DNA of 51,093 nucleotides, taken from DAITQM01 sp039794245. GTDB lineage: Bacteria > Pseudomonadota > Gammaproteobacteria > Xanthomonadales > Wenzhouxiangellaceae. Positions 7,769 to 16,313 of the stretch are shown here, piece after piece (position 1 is the stretch's first letter; each line of letters begins with the position of its first letter). The translations under genes were made by a program, and so were the position numbers. Location of the stretch: assembly GCA_039794245.1 (NCBI GenBank), contig JBDIVS010000020.1:1-51093 (forward strand). The letters are read 5' to 3'. The notes under the pieces were generated by a model. It was given only the letters and a program-made list of their open reading frames with translations. It had not been told where the DNA came from and searched no databases.

Positions 7769-9517
7769 ATGAACAACGATCAGCCGAACGCGCGCCTGAG
7801 CGCGCCCTGCCCGAACCACGCCGCGGCAGCCGGGCACCGTGTTCCGATGACTTTAGCCGCCCGGCGCGCCGGCGTGCCGGTAACGGGGCTGTGGGTCGCT
7901 GCAGCCGGGCTCTGGCCGGCGGCGGCGCACGCCGCAGACGGCAATTACGGTGCCTGGTCGTTGCTGCCGCCGGTGCTGGCCATCGTGCTTGCCCTGGTCA
8001 TCCGCCAGGTCATCCCTGCCCTGTTTCTCGGTCTGTGGGCCGGCGCCTGGATTCTTGCCGGTTCCGGACCGGCGGCGCCGCTGGCCGGGCTATTCGCCAG
8101 TTTTCAGGTTTATGTCCTAAAGGCGCTCGCCAACCCCGATCACGCCGCAGTGATCCTTTTTTCGATGATGATCGGCGGGATGGTCGGCATCCTGGGGCGC
8201 AACGGCGGCATGGCGGGCATCGTCCGGGCGATCAGCGGTTTGATCACAGACGCCCGCGGCGCGGCGACGGCGACGGCGGCGATGGGCCTGGCGATCTTTT
8301 TCGACGATTACGCCAATACCCTGGTCGTCGGCAACACCATGCGGCCGCTGACCGATCGCCTTCGCGTATCGCGCGCCAAGCTGGCCTATATCGTCGATTC
8401 GACCGCAGCGCCGGTCGCCTGCATCGCGCTGGTCACTACCTGGGTCGGCTACGAAGTTGGCCTGATACAGGACGCGATCGCACCGCTTGCCGGCCTCGAC
8501 ACGTCCCCCTATCTGATCTACATCAGCAGCATCGCCTACAGTTTTTACCCGCTGCTGGCGATCGTCATGGTCTTCATCATCGCCCTTAGCGGGCGCGATT
8601 TCGGCCCGATGTACACCGCCGAACGGCAGGCGGCGCAGGGCAACCCCGGTAGTGCCGGGGCGCAATGTGCCGGCGACGATCTTTACGACAGCGACAAGAT
8701 GAGCAGCGCCTGGAACGCGGTGCTGCCGATTCTGCTCCTGCTGGCCACGGTGGTTGCCGGTTTGTGGTACAGCGGCAGCGCCGCGTTGGACGGCCGGGAA
8801 GCATCGTGGCGCAACATCATCGGCGCCGCCGACGCCTACCAGGCCCTGCTCTGGAGCTCGCTCGCCGGCGTCGTGGGTGCCGTCACGCTGAGCTTCGCCA
8901 ACCGCCTGCTCGCTTTGAGTCAAATCGTCGATGCCTGGTTTGCCGGTGTCAGAACGATGCTGATGGCGATGATCATTCTGGTGCTCGCCTGGGCCTTGAG
9001 CGATACCACCCAGGAACTGGGCACCGCGGATTATCTGGTCGGCATCCTGCCCGCCGCGCTCGGCCCGCAATGGATGCCGGCCATCGTCTTCGTGCTCGCG
9101 GCGCTGACCTCGTTCGCTACCGGTTCAAGCTGGGGCACGATGGGGATTCTGCTGCCGCTCGTCGTGCCACTCGTCTGGTCGTTGCTCGGCCGCCACGAAA
9201 TGGCGGCCGACAGCCACTTGTATCTGCTTCATGCCTCGGTCGCCGCGGCCCTGACCGGCGCCGTCTGGGGCGATCACTGTTCGCCGATCTCGGACACCAC
9301 GATCCTCTCGTCCATGGCCTCGGGTTGCGATCATATCGAACATGTCCGGACCCAGTTGCCGTATGCCCTGACCGCCGGTGTGGCCAGCGTGCTGTTCGGC
9401 GCCCTGCCGGCCGGCTTCGGCATGCCGTGGTATCTGGCGCTGGCCCTCAGTCTCGGCGCGCTGCTGCTGGTGGTGCACTTCCTCGGCAGGAAACCCGGCC
9501 CAGCGGCCGGCGGATAA
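7769..9517 (+). CDS. Na+/H+ antiporter, NhaC family
   Basis: 582 residues with about a dozen hydrophobic segments (for example LLPPVLAIVLALVIRQVIPA, VILFSMMIGGMVGIL, LMAMIILVLAWALSD). The strongly conserved SFATGSSWGTMGILLPLVVP and HCSPISDTT signatures are typical of NhaC-type Na+/H+ antiporters. It is expected in the inner membrane, exporting Na+ for protons or possibly exchanging organic anions. The first 45 residues are polar and not conserved in appearance, so an internal start is possible. The last base of its TAA is the first base of the mfd ATG, implying coupled translation. Confidence 0.88.
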   Translation: MNNDQPNARLSAPCPNHAAAAGHRVPMTLAARRAGVPVTGLWVAAAGLWPAAAHAADGNYGAWSLLPPVLAIVLALVIRQVIPALFLGLWAGAWILAGSGPAAPLAGLFASFQVYVLKALANPDHAAVILFSMMIGGMVGILGRNGGMAGIVRAISGLITDARGAATATAAMGLAIFFDDYANTLVVGNTMRPLTDRLRVSRAKLAYIVDSTAAPVACIALVTTWVGYEVGLIQDAIAPLAGLDTSPYLIYISSIAYSFYPLLAIVMVFIIALSGRDFGPMYTAERQAAQGNPGSAGAQCAGDDLYDSDKMSSAWNAVLPILLLLATVVAGLWYSGSAALDGREASWRNIIGAADAYQALLWSSLAGVVGAVTLSFANRLLALSQIVDAWFAGVRTMLMAMIILVLAWALSDTTQELGTADYLVGILPAALGPQWMPAIVFVLAALTSFATGSSWGTMGILLPLVVPLVWSLLGRHEMAADSHLYLLHASVAAALTGAVWGDHCSPISDTTILSSMASGCDHIEHVRTQLPYALTAGVASVLFGALPAGFGMPWYLALALSLGALLLVVHFLGRKPGPAAGG

Positions 9518-12500
9518 TGGCCGCCGTGCAACCGGCAGCCGGCGAACGTCCCGGCGAGCAGCCCTATTCGCCGCTCAGACCGCCCGACCGCGATGGCGTC
9601 ATTTGGCGCGGGCTGGACGGTGCCGCCCGTGCCCTGGCCATCGCGGCCTGTGCCCGCCGCCGGCGGGCGCCGTTAATCGTCGTCGCCGCCGGCTCGCCGG
9701 AAGCGGCCGATCTCGAAAACGATTTGCGTCTTCTGGCCGACGATCCGACGCTGAAAATCGCCACGCTGCCCGACTGGGAAACGCTGCCTTACGATCATTT
9801 TTCGCCGGATCCCAAGATCATCGCCGCCCGCCTGGCGACCCTGTCCGGCCTCCACCAACTCGATCGCGGTATCCTGATCGTCACCATCGCGGCCGTATTG
9901 CAGCGCCTGCCGCCGGTCGATTATGTGTTCGGCCGCATTCTTCGCCTCGCTGTCGGCGAACGTCTGGATGGCCGCGAATTCGCCGCGCGGCTCGTAGCCG
10001 CCGGTTACCAGGCCGCCGAGACCGTCACCCAGCCCGGTGAATTCGCCGTGCGCGGCGCAGTGCTCGATCTTTATCCGAGCGGCAGCCGCCTGCCCTGCCG
10101 GATCGAATTCGACGACGACGAAATCGCCAGCCTGCGCACTTTCGATCCGGAAACGCAGCGCGGCCTCGAGCGCACGGCGGGCATCGAGATGCTGCCGGCC
10201 CGCGAATACCCGTTCGACCGGGACGCCATCGACGAATTTCGCCGCGCCTTCCGCAACCGCTTCGACATCGACGTCAGGCACTGTGCCCTGTATCAGGATT
10301 TGCGGCGCGGCTACCACCCGCCCGGGCTCGAATACTACCTGCCGCTTTTTTTTGCTAAAACGGCATCACTGGCCGATTACCTGCCGGTGACCGCAACCTG
10401 GATGAGCTTGCCGGGCGTAGCGGCGGCCGGCGCACGCTTCAGACAACTGGTCAGAGATCGTTACGAACAGCGGCGGCACGACCTTTCTCGCCCGGTGCTC
10501 GACCCCGATGAACTGTATTTCGACGAGTCGGCGATCGCGGCGCAGACGGCGGCCATGCCGCAGATCGCTATTGCCGGCGAACCATCGGCCGATGAGCAAG
10601 CGTTGGACAATAGGCCGGTGGTGCATTTCGCCTGTGCCCCGCCGCCGCTGCTGCCAGTGCACCAAAGAGCGCGCGATCCGGCAGCCGCGCTGCACGATGA
10701 CCTCGCCGCCGGCGGCAGGCGGCTGCTGATCGCCGCCGATTCGCCGGGCCGCCGTGAATTCCTTGCCGAAACGCTGGCGGCCTGCGGTCTGCGCCCGCAA
10801 ATCCTCGACGACTGGCATGCCTGGATGAGCAGCGGCAGCCCTTTCGCCCTCGCCGTACTGCCGGTCTCGGGCGGTTTCGATCTACCCACCGAACAGATGG
10901 CGGTGATCACCGAAAGCGAATTGTTCAGCGAACGGCAACGCACGGCGCGCCGCCCGGCGCAGCGCGATCCGCTGTCGATGTTACGCGCCCTCGGCGAAGT
11001 GGCGCCGGGTGCGCCGGTGGTCCACGAAGACTACGGCGTCGGCCGCTACCGGGGCCTCGAGGTACTCACGATCGACGGCCTGCCGGCCGAATTCGCCTGC
11101 CTGGAATACCGCGGCGGCGACAAGCTCTATATCGCGATCAGCGATCTGCACCTGATCAGCCGCTACAGCGGCGGCGACCCGGAGCACGCCCCGTGGCACA
11201 ACCTGGGCGGCGAGCATTGGGCCAAAGCCAAGCGCCGCGCCCGGCAGAAGATTTCCGATATCGCCGCCGAACTGCTCGCCGCCCATGCCCGCCGCGCCGC
11301 CGCCGCGGGCCGCACTTTCGCCCACGACCCGGCCGCCTACGCCGACTTCATCGCTGCCTTTCCATACGAAGAAACCGCCGACCAGCAAAGCGCCATCGAC
11401 GCCGTCCTTGGTGATCTGGCGGCGCCGCGGCCGATGGACCGTGTCGTGTGCGGCGATGTCGGTTTCGGCAAAACCGAAGTGGCCCTGCGCGCCGCGTTTA
11501 CCGTGGTCCATGCCGGTTCCCAGGTCGCACTGCTCGCTCCGACAACGCTGCTGGCCCACCAGCATTACAACGTCTTTCGCGACCGCTTCGCCGACTGGCC
11601 GGTCAGAATCGAACTTTTGACCCGGGCCAGCACAACTTCCGGAAGCGATATCCGCCGCGACCTACAAAACGGGAAAATCGACATCGTCATCGGCACCCAC
11701 CGCCTTTTGCAAGACAACATCGTGTTCGCCGATCTCGGGTTGGTCATCGTCGATGAAGAACAGCGCTTCGGGGTCGAGCAGAAAGAAAAACTCAAGAGCC
11801 TCAGGGCCAATGTCGATCTGTTGACCCTGACCGCGACACCGATCCCGCGTACCCTGAATATGACGCTCGGCGGCTTGCGCGATATCTCGATCATTGCCAC
11901 ACCGCCGGCCCGGCGCAACCCGATCCGTACCGCGATCGCCGCCTACGAACCCGACCTGATCCGCGACGCGGTGAGCCGCGAGGTGCAGCGCGGCGGGCAG
12001 GTGTATTTCGTGCATAATGAAGTTCAGGGCCTGCCGCGCCTGCACCGCGAGCTGGAAAAATTACTACCCGAAGTCGATATCGCCGTGGCGCACGGCCAGA
12101 TGGGCGCCCGCGAGTTGGAACGGACGATGCGCGAGTTTTACGCCCGCCGGCATCAGCTCCTGCTGTGTACGACGATCATCGAAAACGGCATCGACGTCGC
12201 CAACGCCAACACCATCATCATCAACCGCGCCGATCGCTTCGGACTGGCGCAACTCCACCAGTTGCGCGGCCGGGTCGGCCGCTCGTACCACCAGGCTTAC
12301 GCCTACCTGCTGGTCCCCGACTGGCGGGCCATCACCACCGACGCGCGCAAAAGACTCGAAGCGATCGGCAGCCTGACCGAACTCGGCGCCGGCTTCATGC
12401 TGGCCAGCCACGATCTCGAAATCCGCGGCGCCGGCGAGCTGCTGGGCGCAGAACAGAGCGGCCACATCCAGGAAATCGGTTATAGCCTGTACATGGAAAT

Positions 12501-13005
12501 GCTGGCGCGCGCCGTCTCCGCGCTCGAGTCCGGTGCCGATCCCGCCGATCTGGCGGCCGAAGCGGCACCGGTCAAGGTCGAACTGCACATTCCAGCGTTG
12601 ATTCCCGACGATTATTTAGCGGACGTCAGCGAACGGTTGATTCTGTACCGCCGGCTGGCGGCCGCGGACCGGGAGCAACTCGCAGATCTGGAAAGCGAGA
12701 TGACCGACCGTTTCGGGCGCCTGCCGGAGGCGGCGCAAAACCTCTTCCGGCTCGCCGCCTTGCGCCTGCGTTGCGCCACCCTCGGCATCGGCCAGCTCGA
12801 GCTGGGTTCGGAAGGTGGTATCGTGACGTTCGGCGAAACGCCGAGGATCAATGTCACCCGCCTGGTTGAATTGGTGCAGGCGGAACCTGGGCGCTATCGT
12901 TTACGCGGTGAGCGCCTGACAATCAGCCGGCCCTTGCCCGATGCCGCGGCCCGTTTTGCCGCGGCCCAAGAGCTGCTGGCATCCCTTGATATTCAAACCA
13001 AATAA
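9517..13005 (+). CDS. mfd: Transcription-repair coupling factor Mfd
   Basis: 1162 residues, the usual Mfd length. Visible parts in order: a UvrB-like N-terminal module (LPDWETLPYDHFSPD), the RNA-polymerase-interacting domain (VVHEDYGVGRYRGLE, LEYRGGDKLYIAISDLHLIS), the RecG-like motor with Walker A GDVGFGKTEVA near residues 645-655, DEEQRFG, LTATPIPRTL and GRVGRS, and a C-terminal TRCF domain. It removes stalled RNA polymerase from template-strand lesions and recruits UvrA. The frame is open far upstream through nhaC, but similarity begins only at the ATG at 9517, which overlaps the nhaC stop by one base. The csiV-like gene follows, an order also found in pseudomonads. Confidence 0.97.
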   Translation: MAAVQPAAGERPGEQPYSPLRPPDRDGVIWRGLDGAARALAIAACARRRRAPLIVVAAGSPEAADLENDLRLLADDPTLKIATLPDWETLPYDHFSPDPKIIAARLATLSGLHQLDRGILIVTIAAVLQRLPPVDYVFGRILRLAVGERLDGREFAARLVAAGYQAAETVTQPGEFAVRGAVLDLYPSGSRLPCRIEFDDDEIASLRTFDPETQRGLERTAGIEMLPAREYPFDRDAIDEFRRAFRNRFDIDVRHCALYQDLRRGYHPPGLEYYLPLFFAKTASLADYLPVTATWMSLPGVAAAGARFRQLVRDRYEQRRHDLSRPVLDPDELYFDESAIAAQTAAMPQIAIAGEPSADEQALDNRPVVHFACAPPPLLPVHQRARDPAAALHDDLAAGGRRLLIAADSPGRREFLAETLAACGLRPQILDDWHAWMSSGSPFALAVLPVSGGFDLPTEQMAVITESELFSERQRTARRPAQRDPLSMLRALGEVAPGAPVVHEDYGVGRYRGLEVLTIDGLPAEFACLEYRGGDKLYIAISDLHLISRYSGGDPEHAPWHNLGGEHWAKAKRRARQKISDIAAELLAAHARRAAAAGRTFAHDPAAYADFIAAFPYEETADQQSAIDAVLGDLAAPRPMDRVVCGDVGFGKTEVALRAAFTVVHAGSQVALLAPTTLLAHQHYNVFRDRFADWPVRIELLTRASTTSGSDIRRDLQNGKIDIVIGTHRLLQDNIVFADLGLVIVDEEQRFGVEQKEKLKSLRANVDLLTLTATPIPRTLNMTLGGLRDISIIATPPARRNPIRTAIAAYEPDLIRDAVSREVQRGGQVYFVHNEVQGLPRLHRELEKLLPEVDIAVAHGQMGARELERTMREFYARRHQLLLCTTIIENGIDVANANTIIINRADRFGLAQLHQLRGRVGRSYHQAYAYLLVPDWRAITTDARKRLEAIGSLTELGAGFMLASHDLEIRGAGELLGAEQSGHIQEIGYSLYMEMLARAVSALESGADPADLAAEAAPVKVELHIPALIPDDYLADVSERLILYRRLAAADREQLADLESEMTDRFGRLPEAAQNLFRLAALRLRCATLGIGQLELGSEGGIVTFGETPRINVTRLVELVQAEPGRYRLRGERLTISRPLPDAAARFAAAQELLASLDIQTK

Positions 13006-13032
13006 ATTTCAATCAGTTAATATCATATTTTG

Positions 13033-13755
13033 ATGTTATACATTAATACAAAAACCGGCTTTTCGGGGTGCGCTCTTGGCCTGCTTGCCGGCCTCGGACT
13101 GGCTGTGCTGCCTGCCGCCGGCCAAACGCCGGCGGCGGCCGGAGCGCCGGAAGTGGTGTATCGAGTCGAAATCGTCGTTTTCAGACACGCCGGCGCCCCC
13201 CTGCTGCCGCCCGGCATCCCCAAGAACTACGCACAAAACAGGGTGCCGCTGCTGGATCTGGAAGTGATCGCCACGGATGAAGCGAGCGCCGGCAGCACCG
13301 GAAGTCCACCTATCGCAAGTGCGACGATGGAAACCATTGCCGAACGCCTGGCCCGCTCCGGAAATGACCAGGTATTGCAACAGCAGTCCTGGCTGCAGCG
13401 CCCCGGCGTGTGGCCGAATCCGCCGGTGAAATGGTTGCATGATGACCTGCCGATCGCCTCTGGTGACGGCACCGCGGCAGCGGCGGACAATGTGCTTTAT
13501 CAACTGGAAGGAACGGTCGGGTTTGCCGAGCAGCGGTTTTTTCATCTGGTGCTCGATTTCGAGTTGCGCGCCGTGGACGAAACGGGCCGCCCGGTGGTCG
13601 TCGACCGGCTGGCGCAAAGCCGCCAGATCGATCCTGGGCGGGTCGAGTATTTCGACACCGCCGGGCTTGCCGTGCTGGCCCTGGTCAGCCCGCTGGAAAG
13701 CGGCACCGGGCCGGACGATGAAGCGCCGAAAGCAGCACCGGGCTCCCGACCCTGA
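13033..13755 (+). CDS. CsiV-family secreted protein
   Basis: 240 residues from ATG; the frame could also begin at the TTG just before. A signal peptide (ALGLLAGLGLAVLPAAGQ) is followed by YRVEIVVFRH, the hallmark opening of the CsiV family, and by WLHDDLP and LYQLEGTVGFAEQRFFHLVL. Family members are periplasmic proteins linked in enterobacteria and vibrios to cell-shape and competence-related functions. Position directly after mfd is a known arrangement in pseudomonads. The upstream 28 bases are AT-rich with no strong ribosome-binding site. Confidence 0.75.
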   Translation: MLYINTKTGFSGCALGLLAGLGLAVLPAAGQTPAAAGAPEVVYRVEIVVFRHAGAPLLPPGIPKNYAQNRVPLLDLEVIATDEASAGSTGSPPIASATMETIAERLARSGNDQVLQQQSWLQRPGVWPNPPVKWLHDDLPIASGDGTAAAADNVLYQLEGTVGFAEQRFFHLVLDFELRAVDETGRPVVVDRLAQSRQIDPGRVEYFDTAGLAVLALVSPLESGTGPDDEAPKAAPGSRP

Positions 13756-13829
13756 GCCGGGTTGATTTCTCCGTGCCCCGGCCTCATAAGACTAATAATT
13801 CACGCCATCCATACACCCAGGAGACACAG

Positions 13830-14453
13830 ATGACACATCACGAAGCCCAAGGCGGCGTTCTGGTCGGCCGGCCGGCACCCGATTTCACCGCCGCCGCCGT
13901 ACTTGGCAACGGCGAAATCGTGGACGGTTTCAATTTTCACGACTACCGGGCCGGCAAGAAGGCGGTGCTGTTCTTTTATCCGCTCGATTTCACCTTCGTC
14001 TGCCCGTCCGAGCTGATCGCCTTCGACCACCGGCTCGCCGCGTTCGATGAGCGCGGCACCAAAGTCATCGGCGTGTCGATCGACAGCCAGTTTACGCACC
14101 ACGCCTGGCGCAATACACCGGTCGATCAGGGCGGTATCGGGGCGGTGAAATATCCGCTGGTCGCCGATGTCAAGCATGAAATCGCCAGAGCCTACGGCGT
14201 CGAATCGCCCGTCGGCGTCGCCTACCGCGGCTCGTTTTTGATCGACGAGGACGGTATCGTCCGCCACCAGGTGGTCAACGACCTGCCGCTCGGCCGCAAT
14301 ATCGACGAGATGCTGCGCATGGTCGATGCCCTGAGCTTTCACCAGCAGCACGGCGAGGTCTGCCCGGCGGGCTGGCGGGCGGGCGAAGCCGGGATGCAGG
14401 GGTCACCGGCCGGCGTCGCGGCTTATCTTGCCGCGCACGCCGAAAAATTGTAA
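13830..14453 (+). CDS. Peroxiredoxin, AhpC/Prx1 type (2-Cys)
   Basis: 207 residues from ATG 13830, chosen because AGGAGA lies 7 bases upstream. The peroxidatic Cys58 is in FTFVCPSE and the resolving Cys178 in GEVCPAGW, so it is a typical 2-Cys enzyme that reduces H2O2 and organic hydroperoxides in the cytosol. The PLDFTF and VGVSIDSQFTHHAW blocks also fit the Prx1/AhpC group. No AhpF-type reductase gene is nearby, so thioredoxin or another reductant must be supplied elsewhere. It converges with tadA. Confidence 0.93.
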   Translation: MTHHEAQGGVLVGRPAPDFTAAAVLGNGEIVDGFNFHDYRAGKKAVLFFYPLDFTFVCPSELIAFDHRLAAFDERGTKVIGVSIDSQFTHHAWRNTPVDQGGIGAVKYPLVADVKHEIARAYGVESPVGVAYRGSFLIDEDGIVRHQVVNDLPLGRNIDEMLRMVDALSFHQQHGEVCPAGWRAGEAGMQGSPAGVAAYLAAHAEKL

Positions 14454-14470
14454 TCCAACAGACCGTTCCC

Positions 14471-14974
14471 TCACGACCTGCCGTTCCGGGCCGGGAAGCC
14501 GGCCCGGGCTGAGCGGCGCGCGGCAAAAAAATCCTTGAGCAGCGCGCCGCACTCGGCGGCCATGACCCCGGCGGTCACCTCTGTCCGGTGGTTGTGCGCC
14601 GGATGGAGCAAAAGATCGAGGCGGCCGCCGCAGGCACCGGTCTTGGGATCGGCGGCGCCGTACACCAGGCGGCGGAGCCGGGCATGGATGATGGCCCCGG
14701 CGCACATCATGCACGGCTCCAGCGTTACATACAGCGTGCATTCGGGCAGGCGGTAGTTTTCGACCACCCGGGCCGCGGCGCGCAACGCCAGCATCTCGGC
14801 GTGGGCGCTCGGATCGCGGCGGGAGATCGGCTGGTTGTAGGCCCCGGCGATCACTTCCCCATCCAGCGCGACGACGGCACCGACCGGTACTTCGCCCCGC
14901 TCACCGCCCTGGCGGGCGAGATCGAGGGCGCGTTCCATCATCGTCAAGTCGGATTGATGCGCGTCAACAGTCAC
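14471..14974 (-). CDS. tadA: tRNA adenosine(34) deaminase TadA
   Basis: 167 residues. The zinc site is complete: HAE in DPSAHAEMLAL (with the proton-shuttling Glu) and PCMMC in LEPCMMCAGAIIHARL. VPVGAVV and NYRLPECTLYVT are also typical. TadA converts A34 to inosine in tRNA-Arg(ACG). The annotated start is GTG; an internal ATG-ATG at 14941 is an alternative and gives 156 residues. A 9-bp GC-rich perfect inverted repeat (14486-14507) sits inside the last codons and could help terminate transcription. Divergent from dodecin. Confidence 0.93.
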   Translation of the reverse strand: MTVDAHQSDLTMMERALDLARQGGERGEVPVGAVVALDGEVIAGAYNQPISRRDPSAHAEMLALRAAARVVENYRLPECTLYVTLEPCMMCAGAIIHARLRRLVYGAADPKTGACGGRLDLLLHPAHNHRTEVTAGVMAAECGALLKDFFAARRSARAGFPARNGRS

Positions 14975-15030
14975 GGCGGCCAGGCGTGTTAGAGTTGTTG
15001 TCCGGGTTCATCATAGCAGGAGGTCCGCTC

Positions 15031-15237
15031 ATGTCCGTCGCCCGCATCACCGAAATCATTTCATCGTCGCCCGACAGCTTCGAGGACGCCATCCGCCAAG
15101 GCATCGAACGGGCAGTCAAGACCCTCAACCACGTCAAAGGCGCCTGGGTCGAAGGCCAGAAAGTCATTTGCAACGAACGCGGCGAGATCGTCGAGTTCCG
15201 GGTCGATCTGAAAGTGACGTTCATCCTCAAAGACTGA
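15031..15237 (+). CDS. Dodecin family flavin-binding protein
   Basis: 68 residues, exactly dodecin size. ATG 15031 is preceded by AGGAGG. The sequence VARITEIISSSPDSFEDAI, then IERAVKTLNHVKGAWVEGQ and EFRVDLKVTFIL, matches the beta-alpha-beta-beta fold of dodecins. These form hollow dodecamers that store or buffer flavins (or CoA) in the cytosol. The Trp in GAWVEGQ is at the position that stacks on the flavin in the family. It is too short for many gene finders but clearly real. Confidence 0.9.
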   Translation: MSVARITEIISSSPDSFEDAIRQGIERAVKTLNHVKGAWVEGQKVICNERGEIVEFRVDLKVTFILKD

Positions 15238-15249
15238 ACCGGCTAGGGT

Positions 15250-16131
15250 TCATGCGACGAGCAGCACCAGCACGCCGCCGAGTGTCAGGCCAAGCCCGAT
15301 CAGCTTGCGCGCTCCCAGAGGTTCGCCGAGCCATAGCCAGGCGATAAGGGCGATGAACGATGCCGCCGTTTCGTTCAGAATCGCGGCGATCGAAGCTTGC
15401 GTGTAGCGGTAGCCGGCCAACCAGAGCAGCATCGAAACATAGGTGCTGAGCACCCCTGCCGTGACCAAAAGCGGCCACGGTTGCGGCGCGGCGAGTTGCT
15501 GACCCAGGCGCCGCCACCGGCTGTGGGCGGTGATGTAGATCACCATGCCGCCCAGGCCGCCGGCCAGCCGGTAGGTGGTGGTCCAGAAAAATTCGTGCCG
15601 TTCGAGCACGCCTTTTACCATGATGATTCCGATCGCCATCAACAGCACCGCCCCCACCCCCCAGGCGGCGCCCCGATAAATCTCGTGCAAGGTCAGGGAG
15701 TCGCCGCGTTGCCGCCAGGTGACGAGCGCGATGCCGCCGAGCACCAGCAAAAAGCCGCCGTACTGCCAGAACAACAAGCGCTCACCAAGGAACAGAACGG
15801 AGAGCACGACAACAAACGGGCTGTACAGGCCGGCGACCACCCCGGTGCGACTGGCCCCCAGGATTTGCAGGGCGCGCAGATACCAGGTGTCGGCAACGGC
15901 GATTCCCAGGCTGCCGCTGACCAGGACGATCAGCCACTCGGCGGGCGTATAAGCCGGCGGTCGCAATCCGGCAACGATGAGCGCGGTCGGGATCATCAGG
16001 CAAAAGCCGATGCCGTTCTTGATGAAATTGAGTTCGAACGCGCCAAGCCGGCTGCCGGCGGCGCGGAACATCACGATCGCCAGCGCCCAGGTCACCGCGC
16101 AGGACAGCGCGAAGATTTCACCGAGACCCAT
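15250..16131 (-). CDS. EamA/DMT-family transporter
   Basis: 293 residues with ten predicted membrane helices in two EamA halves (IFALSCAVTWALAIVMFRAA; then AAWGVGAVLLMAIGIIMVKG). The end, LTLGGVLVLLVA, is typical of drug/metabolite-superfamily exporters. Substrates of this family range from amino acids to purines, and nothing here narrows it. It is convergent with dodecin, 12 bases apart, and divergent from the Lon-like gene. Confidence 0.85.
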   Translation of the reverse strand: MGLGEIFALSCAVTWALAIVMFRAAGSRLGAFELNFIKNGIGFCLMIPTALIVAGLRPPAYTPAEWLIVLVSGSLGIAVADTWYLRALQILGASRTGVVAGLYSPFVVVLSVLFLGERLLFWQYGGFLLVLGGIALVTWRQRGDSLTLHEIYRGAAWGVGAVLLMAIGIIMVKGVLERHEFFWTTTYRLAGGLGGMVIYITAHSRWRRLGQQLAAPQPWPLLVTAGVLSTYVSMLLWLAGYRYTQASIAAILNETAASFIALIAWLWLGEPLGARKLIGLGLTLGGVLVLLVA

Positions 16132-16197
16132 CGTTTAACCCGCCGCTGACAGGTGGCTTCATCGGGGCTTCGCCCGGCCGGCACTTTGGCCGATGAA

Positions 16198-16226
16198 TTG
16201 ACAGTTTATCAATACTATGCTTTGAT
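16198..16226 (+). promoter_or_regulatory. Candidate sigma70 promoter for the Lon-like gene
   Basis: A consensus TTGACA is followed after 17 bases by TTTGAT, in an AT-rich island upstream of the gene. The implied 5' leader is about 80 bases. Confidence 0.5.
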
Positions 16227-16313
16227 AACGTATAAATCGGATAAGCATTCTCTTTCGCAGCGAGCCTTCAGGGTGCGAGGAACCGGTGGGCCCTCCGTAA
16301 CGCGGGGTTCACG